Shown here: positions 1 through 5,856 of the stretch, one piece after another | Position numbering within the stretch: position 1 is the stretch's first letter | Layout of the letters: every line of letters starts with the position of its first letter | Source: an uncultured Clostridium sp. | GTDB taxonomy: Bacteria > Bacillota > Clostridia > TANB77 > CAG-508 | Length of the DNA stretch: 13,250 bases | Direction: 5' to 3' | Assembly: GCA_947057505.1 (NCBI GenBank) | Contig: CAMSEM010000031.1 | Span: 1-13,250, forward strand | Position numbers and translations under genes: made by a program | Notes under the pieces: model-generated | Seen by the model: only the letters and a program-made list of their open reading frames with translations | The model's database searches: none | Told to the model about the DNA's origin: nothing

Positions 1-141
1 CGGGATAAGGAGATCCGTGATATTTTTACGGGAAGATCAGACAAATTTTTAGTGTGTAAAGGAGGGAAAATCTCATTTAAGGTAAAATCATTCTATTACA
101 TTTTTTTACCATTGATTATTTTCATATTACTAACAATTTAA
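1..141 (+). CDS. C-terminal fragment of a membrane protein (5' end outside window)
   Basis: The first frame is open from base 1 to a TAA at 139-141 and gives 46 residues. The first half is polar and charged (RDKEIRDIFTGRSDKF). The last 18 or so residues are strongly hydrophobic (FYYIFLPLIIFILLTI) and end the protein, so the fragment ends in a membrane span with almost no tail. The start lies outside the window and I do not recognise a family. It sits inside the stretch that ends at the tRNA-like scar at 565-609, so it may be cargo of a mobile element. No recognisable domain is visible in so short a piece. Confidence 0.5.
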   Translation, partial: RDKEIRDIFTGRSDKFLVCKGGKISFKVKSFYYIFLPLIIFILLTI

Positions 142-205
142 TTTTCTACAAAAATTTTTACTGTATTTTATAAAGATGTAAAGAAATACTAGTTTTATTC
201 TTAGT

Positions 206-231
206 AGAAGATGTTTTACCTAATCTTTTTT
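206..231 (+). terminator. weak candidate terminator
   Basis: A short stem (AAGAT at 208-212 with ATCTT at 223-227, extendable by a G-T and an A-T pair) runs into a T-run at 226-231. It is placed to end the truncated membrane-protein gene. The stem is short and AT-rich, so support is weak. Confidence 0.3.
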
Positions 232-242
232 GTGTCTGACTT

Positions 243-280
243 CAAATTTCAATTAGACAAATTTCTAATTTTGAAATTTG
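243..280 (+). repeat. inverted repeat / hairpin abutting a ribosome binding site
   Basis: The arm CAAATTTCAA-TTAG at 243-256 pairs with CTAA-TT-TTGAAATTTG at 265-280, giving 14 pairs with a two-base bulge and an 8-base loop. The 3' arm ends on the first G of the GGAGG at 280-284 that precedes the small ORF at 292. It could be a translational control hairpin, an operator for a dimeric repressor, or both. Confidence 0.5.
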
Positions 281-291
281 GAGGTTGTACA

Positions 292-633
292 ATGAAAGAT
301 TAGTTAAAAGAAGAATTATCTGTAAATGAGCAAGCAGAAATAATAAGTATAATATGGAGGGTTGCACGCAAATATAAATTAAAACTATAGAATGAACAAA
401 AAAGAAGTATTAGCATTGTAGAAGAACTAGATTTAGCTATTGAGGATTCATATAGCTTTAGTAATTTTGATTCTTTAGAATATAAAAAAATTCTAAACCC
501 TTTGATAGAAGACCAAAAAACAGCTATTGTAAATCAATTAAATATGTTAATTGTAACCGACTTTCTCCTAAGCGAGGGGTCGCAAGTTCAATTCCCGCTA
601 GGCGCACCAAATAATAAAACTCTACATTGCTGA
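292..633 (+). pseudogene. small ORF with two in-frame TAG codons, unknown family
   Basis: An ATG at 292 has a good GGAGG 7 bases upstream. Its frame runs to a TGA at 631-633 and is interrupted by TAG at codon 4 (301-303) and codon 33 (388-390). Between and after the stops the translation looks like a real soluble helical protein (LKEELSVNEQAEIISIIW, then SIVEELDLAIEDSYSFSN), not random reading. No other in-frame ATG follows until near the end, so no shorter intact protein is available. The frame runs through the tRNA-like scar at 565-609, so its last part is probably not native. The simplest reading is a decayed gene at the end of a mobile element. If both TAGs were CAG originally, each needs one C-to-T change. 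No known family recognised. Confidence 0.5.
565..609 (+). other. 3' half of a tRNA-Arg(CCU)-like gene: probable attR scar
   Basis: The stretch reads like a tRNA from the anticodon loop to the end. It has a CTCCTAA loop (565-571, anticodon CCT at 567-569), the 3' anticodon arm GCGAG, a T-arm region with GTTCAATTC (586-594), acceptor strand TAGGCGC (599-605), discriminator A and CCA (607-609). The 5' half (acceptor, D-arm, 5' anticodon strand) is not present upstream. The T stem is mispaired (GCAAG against CCCGC), so this copy is not a functional tRNA. Integrases commonly use tRNA 3' ends, leaving an intact tRNA at one end of the element and a 3' fragment at the other. The element would therefore lie to the left of this scar, with the intact tRNA outside the window. 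Confidence 0.6.
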
Positions 634-659
634 TTTACCAGTATTTTGTAGAATTTTTT
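621..659 (+). terminator. probable terminator after the tRNA-like scar
   Basis: TCTACA at 621-626 pairs with TGTAGA at 647-652. An inner CTG/CAG pair helps close the loop, and T6 follows at 654-659. It may be the original terminator of the tRNA gene whose 3' end was duplicated. Confidence 0.45.
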
Positions 660-760
660 GTTGTATAGAAAAAATCGCAAATTTTTCCTATATAACAAGG
701 TTCTTATATAAAAGTAAAACATCCTAAATCAATATTTTATCACTAAATTAACATAAAGTA

Positions 761-789
761 TTGCAAAAAAATAAAATTATGTATATAAT
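761..789 (+). promoter_or_regulatory. sigma-A type promoter for the transglutaminase-like gene
   Basis: A TTGCAA box (761-766) and a perfect TATAAT box (784-789) are separated by exactly 17 bases. The start codon at 835 lies about 45 bases downstream of the -10 box. Between 661 and 760 I see only an imperfect AT-rich hairpin (about 661-699) and no gene. Confidence 0.65.
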
Positions 790-834
790 ATATATATATA
801 TTTATTTTAAAAACAAATAAAGGAGGTAGTTAGA

Positions 835-1734
835 ATGAAAAGCAAAACAAAAGAAAGGAACCGGTTATTATTTGTTTTATTAATAGTAGTGATATGCTTT
901 ATCAACAGCACAGTTGCAAAGGCACAAGAAAATGCAGAAAGTACTCAAATTGATTGCCAGTTATATTACTATAACCAATTAACAGATTTGGAAAAGGAAC
1001 TGTACAATGTTTTAGTAAACTCAAAAGAAGACTTTTTAAATAATAAACCTGTTAAATATATAATAGGTTATTATAATAAAAATACTGGAGTTGATAGAAA
1101 GTACTATATAGATGCAATTCAACGTGCAGAAAATGCGTATATGAGAGACAATGCAGAAGTACAAATTTGGCTGAAAGACCCACTAACTTTTGTAAGTTTC
1201 AAAGATGGAACCATACAAATGGTGTTAAGACCAAATACTGTAGCTAAAAAATATGCTGATATTAACTCGCAAGATATTAGAAAAGCCATTGTAGAATTTG
1301 AAACAAAGGCAGAAAACTTTGCTAAAACATTAAAAGGCACAGATGCTGAAAAGTTAAAACAAATTTATAAGTGGTTGACTGAAACTGTTAGTTATGATTA
1401 TACTTTTAACCTTCCCAATACAAGAAATGCTTATGGAGCAATTGTTCAAGGAAGATGTGTTTGTTCTGGTTTTGCCTATGCATACAAATATGTTGCAGAC
1501 TTAGCAGATTTAAAAGTCTTATATGTACAAGGTAAATATTATGAAAATAAACCAAACCAAGAAACATATATTCCACATGCATGGAACATTGCATATGTAA
1601 ACGAAGAATGGGTACTAATTGACGCAACATTTGGTGCAACAGCTCCTAAGAAAAAGCAATTTGACTATTTATTTGCTTCGATGGAACATTCTCGATATTA
1701 TCCAGATGAAAAATTTATTTATCCTGAAAATTAA
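835..1734 (+). CDS. exported transglutaminase-like (papain-fold) protein
   Basis: The 299-residue protein begins with a basic, then hydrophobic signal peptide (residues 1-30, likely cleavage after AKA at 28-30), so it acts outside the membrane. The C-terminal half is a transglutaminase-core domain with the expected triad: Cys210 in GRCVCSGFA, His248 in PHAWN, Asp263 in LIDATFG. The spacing (38 and 15 residues) is normal for the family. In bacteria such domains often act as cysteine peptidases or cross-linking/amide-hydrolysing enzymes on the cell surface; the substrate here cannot be read from sequence. The N-terminal part (31-160) is a family-specific region I do not recognise. The gene is transcribed alone, with its own promoter upstream, AGGAGG at 821-826 and a strong terminator downstream. 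Confidence 0.85.
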   Translation: MKSKTKERNRLLFVLLIVVICFINSTVAKAQENAESTQIDCQLYYYNQLTDLEKELYNVLVNSKEDFLNNKPVKYIIGYYNKNTGVDRKYYIDAIQRAENAYMRDNAEVQIWLKDPLTFVSFKDGTIQMVLRPNTVAKKYADINSQDIRKAIVEFETKAENFAKTLKGTDAEKLKQIYKWLTETVSYDYTFNLPNTRNAYGAIVQGRCVCSGFAYAYKYVADLADLKVLYVQGKYYENKPNQETYIPHAWNIAYVNEEWVLIDATFGATAPKKKQFDYLFASMEHSRYYPDEKFIYPEN

Positions 1735-1744
1735 AATTTGTTTT

Positions 1745-1779
1745 AATCGTGTTACCAAATGGTAGCACGATTTTTTTTT
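1745..1779 (+). terminator. rho-independent terminator
   Basis: AATCGTGTTACC (1745-1756) pairs with GGTAGCACGATT (1761-1772) through one G-T wobble, with a 4-base loop and a T-run to 1779. It ends the transglutaminase-like gene 10 bases after its stop codon. Confidence 0.9.
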
Positions 1780-1795
1780 CTACTTACTCGAAATT

Positions 1796-1840
1796 GGTAA
1801 TTATTCAATCCTTTTATGATAAAACCACTGGATAATTACC
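1796..1840 (+). repeat. 9-bp inverted repeat upstream of tadA
   Basis: GGTAATTAT (1796-1804) is repeated inverted as ATAATTACC (1832-1840), 27 bases apart, about 30 bases upstream of the tadA -35 box. Its position would suit a regulator site, but AT-rich repeats of this length can arise by chance. Confidence 0.35.
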
Positions 1841-1869
1841 TAAATTGTTATAAAAATTCTCTGGGAAAG

Positions 1870-1898
1870 TTGAAAAGATTTGCAAAATGTGATATGGT
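1870..1898 (+). promoter_or_regulatory. candidate promoter for the tadA transcript
   Basis: TTGAAA (1870-1875) is followed after 17 bases by TATGGT (1893-1898). A second overlapping -10 candidate (TATGAT/GATAAT, 1898-1906) leaves the exact start open. No promoter this good is visible before the next genes to the right. Confidence 0.5.
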
Positions 1899-1932
1899 AT
1901 GATAATAGTAAAATGTAAAATTGGGAGCATTT

Positions 1933-2397
1933 ATGGACAAAGATGAAAAATTTATGAAACAAGCTATGAAACAAGCACAAAAAGCCTATGAACAAGAAGA
2001 AATACCAGTAGGTGCGATTATTGTAAAACATAATAAAATTATAGCAAGAGCATATAATAAAAAAGAGCAAAAACAAGACACCACAAACCATGCAGAAATA
2101 TTAGCTATTCAAAAAGCAAGTAAAAAGCTAAAAACATGGAGATTAACCGACTGTGAAATGTATGTTACCTTAGAGCCATGCTCTATGTGTGCTGGAGCTT
2201 TAATACAAGCAAGACTTAAAAAAATATATATAGGAACTATGGACCCAAAAACAGGCAGTTGTGGTTCTGTGTTAAATCTTTTAAAAGATTATACATTTAA
2301 TCATAAAGTAGAAATACAAACTGGCATTTTGCAAGAAGAATGCGAAATCTTATTAAAAAAATTCTTCAAAGAATTAAGAGAAAAAAAGAAAAAATAA
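1933..2397 (+). CDS. tadA: tRNA-specific adenosine deaminase TadA
   Basis: TadA converts adenosine 34 of the tRNA-Arg(ACG) anticodon to inosine. The 154-residue protein has the cytidine/deoxycytidylate deaminase fold. His53 and Glu55 sit in the HAE motif (zinc ligand and proton shuttle), and Cys83 and Cys86 in PCSMC are the other zinc ligands. The N-terminal FMKQAMKQAQKAYEQEEIPVG helix and strand are typical of the family, as is the length. I place the start at the ATG at 1933, with GGGAG at 1923-1927 as ribosome binding site. An upstream in-frame TTG at 1921 would overlap that site. A tRNA-Ser gene follows after 19 bases; tadA and tRNA-Ser are also neighbours in Bacillus subtilis. The lysine-rich tail (KELREKKKK) is ordinary. 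Confidence 0.95.
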   Translation: MDKDEKFMKQAMKQAQKAYEQEEIPVGAIIVKHNKIIARAYNKKEQKQDTTNHAEILAIQKASKKLKTWRLTDCEMYVTLEPCSMCAGALIQARLKKIYIGTMDPKTGSCGSVLNLLKDYTFNHKVEIQTGILQEECEILLKKFFKELREKKKK

Positions 2398-2416
2398 TTA
2401 AAAAATTAATACATAA

Positions 2417-2510
2417 GGAGCGGTATCGAAGTGGTCATAACGAGGTTGACTCGAAATCAATTGGGCGCTTTTGAGGCGCCACGTGGGTTCGAATCCCACC
2501 CGCTCCGCCA
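2417..2510 (+). tRNA. tRNA-Ser (anticodon CGA)
   Basis: Acceptor GGAGCGG (2417-2423) pairs fully with CCGCTCC (2500-2506), followed by discriminator G and an encoded CCA (2508-2510). The anticodon loop CTCGAAA (2450-2456) gives CGA at 2452-2454, reading UCG. A long variable arm (GGGCGC ... GCGCC) is the class II feature expected of tRNA-Ser, and the T loop is TTCGAAT. It lies 19 bases after tadA and 23 bases before the next coding start with no terminator on either side, so it is probably cut out of a longer transcript. Confidence 0.97.
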
Positions 2511-2533
2511 CAAAAAAATAGGAGGAAAATAAA

Positions 2534-3277
2534 TTGATTACACAGCAAAAAAAGCAAACTATCAAATTAATAGTTGCCATTGCTATTTTAATAGTTATTC
2601 TTATTTCAGTAGCTATTTTAATGATAAAATATGAAGTAGAGGGCGAAGTAAACATGCCATTTAGGCTATCTAAAATAGTAGTAGTTGGAACAGCAGAAGG
2701 AGTAGAAACAGAAGAAAATGACGCAAAATGGAACTTTAGTATTTATCAAAATAATGATGTGTATTTTTACATAGATAAAGCAGAAAAAGCGCAAGAAGAC
2801 TTGCTCATAAAAAATGTAAAAATAAGTAATATAGAAATAACAAAAATGCCACAAAAAGGAACCATCAAAACTTATATGCCAAATAGTAATGCAGGTAGAC
2901 TATATAGTTATGAAGAACAATTTCTAGTAAGTGAAAAATTAGAATATAAGGGAGCTGCGCAAAGTAGTTCTACTAATTTGGAAATAGGTAGTAAAGGTGG
3001 AACAGCCTTAATTCGTTTTAGTAATAGCAATATTGATCAATATACATCAAATAAAGATGAAGAAATAATTCATAATGGAACACTACTTCAAAAAGTAAAT
3101 ACGAACAAAGAAGAAATAGCATTCTCAGTAGCATTTGACTTTACCATAGAAACTACAAAAAATAAATATCAAACAAAAATGACATTAGATATGCCAACAG
3201 GAAATATAGGAGAAGAAGAAAATTGTTACTTAGAAAAAACTAATATGAGTGACATTATTTTTAAAAGAGTAAAATAA
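2534..3277 (+). CDS. uncharacterised membrane-anchored protein
   Basis: The 247-residue product has one N-terminal membrane span (about residues 10-30, rich in Ile, Val and Leu) after a short basic start. The rest is a soluble, probably extracytoplasmic, beta-rich domain (31-247) with one Cys near the end. I do not recognise the family. The start is a TTG at 2534, chosen because GGAGG at 2521-2525 lies 8 bases upstream; the first in-frame ATG is inside the membrane span. It ends 18 bases before the ABC-F gene, so the two are almost certainly co-transcribed. The link to tRNA and translation genes on both sides is positional only and does not show a function. Confidence 0.75.
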   Translation: MITQQKKQTIKLIVAIAILIVILISVAILMIKYEVEGEVNMPFRLSKIVVVGTAEGVETEENDAKWNFSIYQNNDVYFYIDKAEKAQEDLLIKNVKISNIEITKMPQKGTIKTYMPNSNAGRLYSYEEQFLVSEKLEYKGAAQSSSTNLEIGSKGGTALIRFSNSNIDQYTSNKDEEIIHNGTLLQKVNTNKEEIAFSVAFDFTIETTKNKYQTKMTLDMPTGNIGEEENCYLEKTNMSDIIFKRVK

Positions 3278-3295
3278 TAAAGGAGGAAATAAACA

Positions 3296-4880
3296 ATGCT
3301 TAATGTATCAGGCGTTACCGTTCGTTTTGGAAAAAGAACATTATTTGAAGATGTTAATATAAAATTTAATAAAGGCTGCTGCTATGGAATAATAGGAGCA
3401 AATGGCGCACGGAAAATCAACATTTTTAAAAGTATTATCAGGAGAAATAGAAGCTAGCAAAGGCGAAGTAACAAAAGAAAGAACAGAAAGAATATCTGTG
3501 TTAAAACAAGACCACTTTGCCTTTGAAGAATTTACCGTTATGGACACAGTAATTATGGGTAACAGTGAGCTTTACCAAATTATGAAAGAAAAAGAAGCCA
3601 TATACAGTAAACCAGATTTTTCAGAAGAAGATGGTATGAAAGCTGCAAAATTAGAAGAAAGATTTGCAGAACTAGATGGCTGGAATGCAGAGTCAGATGG
3701 AGCCGTATTATTAAATGACTTAGGAATAGAACCAACTAAACACTATATGCTTATGAGTGAGCTAGAAGCAAAAGATAAAGTAAAAGTACTTTTAGCACAA
3801 GCATTATTTGGAAATCCAGATATTTTATTGTTGGACGAGCCTACTAACGATTTAGACTTAAAAAGTATTAACTGGTTAGAAGAATTTTTAATTAACTTTG
3901 AAAACACCGTTATTGTAGTATCACATGATAGATACTTTTTAAACAAAGTATGTACTCATATTGCAGATGTAGACTTTGGAAAAATAAAAGTATACCCAGG
4001 AAACTATGACTTTTGGTATGAATCAAGTCAGCTTGCTTTAAAACAGATGAAAGAAGCAAACAAAAAGAAAGAAGAAAAAATAAAAGAACTACAAGAATTT
4101 ATTGCAAGGTTTAGTGCAAATGCATCTAAATCAAAACAAGCAACATCACGTAAAAAATCATTAGAAAAAATAGAATTAGACGAAATAAAACCATCTAACA
4201 GAAGATATCCATATGTAGACTTTAAACCAGATAGAGAGCCAGGAAAAGAAATTTTACATGTAAAAAACATTTCAAAAACGATCAACGGAGAAAAAATATT
4301 ACAAAATGTTTCTTTTACAGTAAAACAAAACGAAAAAATAGCATTTATAGCAGATAACGAAAATGCAAAAACAGTACTATTTCAAATTATAGCAGGAGAA
4401 ATGGAACCAGATGAAGGTGAACTTGTATGGGGAACTACCATTACACAAAACTATTTTCCAAAAGATAATAACTATCTATTTGAGCAAGACATTACCATTA
4501 CTGATTGGTTAAGACAATATTCAAAAGACCCAGATGAAACCTATGTAAGAAGCTTTTTAGGAAGAATGCTATTCTCAGGAGAAGAAGCCTTAAAAAAAGT
4601 AAATGTATTATCAGGTGGAGAAAAAGTAAGATGTGTACTTTCTAAAATGATGCTATCAGGAGCAAACTTTTTAATATTTGATGAACCAACAAACCACCTA
4701 GACATGGAAAGCATTACCGCACTAAATGAAGGAATGGAAAGATTTAAGGGAAATATGCTATTTACTTCCCATGACCATCAATTAATGCAAACAGTAGCAA
4801 ATCGTATTATAGACCTAAAACAAGATGGCACCATGATAGACAAAGAAGTAACATATAACGAATATTTAGGAGTAGAATAA
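3296..4880 (+). pseudogene. ABC-F family ATPase (YbiT/YkpA-like), frameshifted in Walker A
   Basis: ABC-F proteins are soluble tandem ATPases that act on ribosomes. From the ATG at 3296 (AGGAGG at 3281-3286) the frame reads 38 residues up to GIIGANGA. One extra base, best placed at C3410, then breaks it. The next frame continues at once with GKSTFLK and runs to 4880. Removing that base gives 527 residues, normal for the YbiT group. In corrected numbering: Walker A1 34-42, first signature replaced by MSELEAKDK near 153, Walker B1 LLLDEP with Glu181, a charged linker ending in ARFSANASKSKQATSR, a degenerate Walker A2 (ADNENAKT, 352-359), signature 2 LSGGE 438-442, Walker B2 with Glu463. The rest is well conserved, so the shift is recent, a sequence error, or recoded. 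An ATG at 3402 could start a product lacking the first strand and P-loop. Confidence 0.85.
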
Positions 4881-4932
4881 GAGGATAAGTTGTATTCATC
4901 AAGGGTTTATAATAGTAATGGAGGGAAGTAAA

Positions 4933-5295
4933 ATGTTCTGTAATCAATGTGGAGAAAAAATAGCAGATGATGCAAAATTTTGTAATAAATGTGGATTTAA
5001 AATAGCACCGACAATGGGCAGTATTACATTTGCAAGGCAAAATAAATATTATGGATGTATTATAGATGTTAAAATATATATGGATGGAAATTTAGTAGGA
5101 ACTGTAGGTAATGGAAAAGAAATAACAGTTCCAGCAAGTATTGGAATGCATAAAATTGCATTTGATGTATGGAGTGGAAATGGAATAAACGACATTGAGG
5201 TAACAAAAGACCACCCTAATATAAAAGTAGTATTTAAATTAGGAATGGGAGCACTTACTTCAAAACCAAAAATAGTAGAAGTTATTAATTTGTAA
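4933..5295 (+). CDS. zinc-ribbon domain protein
   Basis: The 120-residue protein opens with a double CxxC zinc ribbon (Cys3, Cys6, Cys17, Cys20: FCNQCG ... FCNKCG). The remainder (about 30-120) looks like a beta-rich domain with glycine turns and no membrane span. Small zinc-ribbon proteins of this kind are common in Clostridia and mostly uncharacterised, so I give no function. The start at 4933 is set by GGAGGG at 4920-4925. An in-frame ATG at 4918 would begin ahead of that site. It lies 52 bases after the ABC-F gene and before a strong hairpin, so it is the last gene of the tadA transcript. Confidence 0.8.
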   Translation: MFCNQCGEKIADDAKFCNKCGFKIAPTMGSITFARQNKYYGCIIDVKIYMDGNLVGTVGNGKEITVPASIGMHKIAFDVWSGNGINDIEVTKDHPNIKVVFKLGMGALTSKPKIVEVINL

Positions 5296-5325
5296 AAGTA
5301 ATTGAAAAGAACAGATAACAAAAAC

Positions 5326-5370
5326 GCCCCTAATGATAAAACAAATTTGTCTAATCAGTAGGGGCACATT
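5326..5370. terminator. strong hairpin terminator, better on the minus strand
   Basis: GCCCCTAATGAT (5326-5337) pairs with the strand ending GTAGGGGC (to 5365), with one mismatch and a loop of about 16 bases. On the plus strand it is followed only by ACATTTTAG. On the minus strand it is followed by GTTTTTG, a better U-tract. It can end the zinc-ribbon transcript, and it could also end a small minus-strand RNA. Confidence 0.7.
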
Positions 5371-5528
5371 TTAGATTTTAGTCCAATACTAATTCGTAAG
5401 AGCAAATAAGCAAAAAATAGACACATTATTTAATTTTATCAAATAAAAGGAGCAAAAAAAATACAGTGTTCGCTTGTTATTTAGAAAATAATGTTATATA
5501 GTAATTACCATAGGAAATGAGAATAACA

Positions 5529-5537
5529 TGATATAAT
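5529..5537 (+). promoter_or_regulatory. extended -10 promoter of the small-peptide mRNA
   Basis: A perfect TATAAT at 5532-5537 is preceded by TG and one base (5529-5530), the extended -10 form that tolerates a poor -35. A start near 5544 would give a leader of about 100 bases. Alternatives are TTGTTA-17-TATAGT (5474-5502), starting at about 5509, and TTGCTA-16-TATAAA (5561-5588). Confidence 0.55.
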
Positions 5538-5602
5538 GCTTGCCTTGAATAATACACAATTTGCTACGTAAATTGGCGGCGTTATAAATAGATGTGGTTT
5601 TG

Positions 5603-5638
5603 CCACCTATCTTTTACGAAATATCGTAAGAAAGGTGG
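5603..5638 (+). promoter_or_regulatory. leader hairpin sequestering the Shine-Dalgarno sequence
   Basis: CCACCT (5603-5608) pairs perfectly with AGGTGG (5633-5638), which is the ribosome binding site of the peptide. An inner stem of TTTTACG (5612-5618) with CGTAAGA (5625-5631) closes it. The same CCAC can instead pair with GTGG at 5594-5597, giving a possible switch between closed and open states. Locked leaders are typical of type I toxin mRNAs. Confidence 0.65.
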
Positions 5639-5646
5639 TGATGTTT

Positions 5647-5760
5647 ATGGTTAAAGTGACACTATTTTTTGTAATAGCTTTAATGTTATCTTTAACATTA
5701 AACGTTGCCTTGACAGCAGTTCTATATAAGAACTGGATTGATAAGCAACTACATAAATAA
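5647..5760 (+). CDS. 37-residue hydrophobic peptide, candidate type I toxin
   Basis: The ORF encodes one membrane span (about residues 4-26, opening VKVTLFFVIALML) and a short polar tail ending YKNWIDKQLHK. This is the usual build of type I toxins, which insert in the membrane. I choose the ATG at 5647 because it lies 8 bases after the GGTGG site. The ATG at 5641 is only 2 bases from it and would add two residues. The leader is folded over the ribosome binding site, an antisense RNA converges from the right, and the stop codon touches a bidirectional terminator. The peptide does not look like Fst (it has no Pro in the span), TxpA/BsrG, Ldr or Hok as I know them. A small membrane regulator is the alternative. 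Toxicity is inferred from architecture only. Confidence 0.65.
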   Translation: MVKVTLFFVIALMLSLTLNVALTAVLYKNWIDKQLHK

Positions 5761-5850
5761 AAAAAGCTCACATCTATAACTTTGGCGAGTTAGATGTGAG
5801 TTTTTCAAATCTATTTTGGCAAAACCACGTTTGTGGATTTGTCATTTCCT
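5759..5850 (-). ncRNA. candidate antisense RNA (antitoxin) convergent to the peptide mRNA
   Basis: A minus-strand promoter at 5886-5857 predicts a start near 5850. The terminator hairpin at 5800-5767, followed by T7 on the minus strand, predicts an end near 5759, giving an RNA of about 90 bases. It overlaps the peptide mRNA only in the 3' untranslated region. Its terminator arm carries CACATCTA, complementary to UAGAUGUG in the mRNA leader (5589-5596). It also carries CAAATCCAC (5841-5833), complementary with one mismatch to GTGGTTTTG (5594-5602). Both give possible contact points in the leader. Confidence 0.55.
5761..5805. terminator. bidirectional terminator shared by mRNA and antisense RNA
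   Basis: CTCACATCTATAAC (5767-5780) pairs with GTTAGATGTGAG (5789-5800) with one bulged T. T5 follows on the plus strand (5801-5805) and T7 on the minus strand (5765-5759). It immediately follows the peptide stop codon. Confidence 0.85.
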
Positions 5851-5856
5851 ATACTT

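Larger units (their letters stand above)
5510..5852. repeat. two nested inverted-repeat pairs framing the small-peptide locus
   Basis: ATAGGAAATGA at 5510-5520 recurs inverted at 5842-5852, and GTGGTTTTGCC at 5594-5604 recurs inverted at 5818-5828. Both pairs are perfect 11-mers. The order is kept but the spacing differs (73 bases between the left copies, 13 between the right). The predicted plus and minus transcripts therefore carry the same short elements rather than complementary ones. Confidence 0.75.

Noticed and set aside
61..70. AAAGGAGGG as the ribosome binding site of a second small ORF
   Set aside because: It lies inside the open frame of the truncated membrane protein and no start codon follows at a workable distance.
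565..609. Functional tRNA-Arg gene
   Set aside because: The 5' half is absent and the T stem is mispaired; only the 3' half is present.
1119..1639. Two minus-strand open frames inside the transglutaminase-like gene
   Set aside because: They are shadows of the plus-strand gene with no start signals.
1921..1932. In-frame TTG as an earlier tadA start
   Set aside because: It overlaps the GGGAG that serves the ATG at 1933, and the family normally begins near that ATG.
3402..3410. ATG at 3402 as the true ABC-F start
   Set aside because: It would remove the first strand and most of the P-loop, has no ribosome binding site, and the missing 38 residues are encoded in the adjacent frame behind a strong AGGAGG.
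5446..5502. Short GTG ORF after AAAGGAG at 5446-5452
   Set aside because: It is only 11 codons long with poor spacing from the ribosome binding site and no supporting structure.
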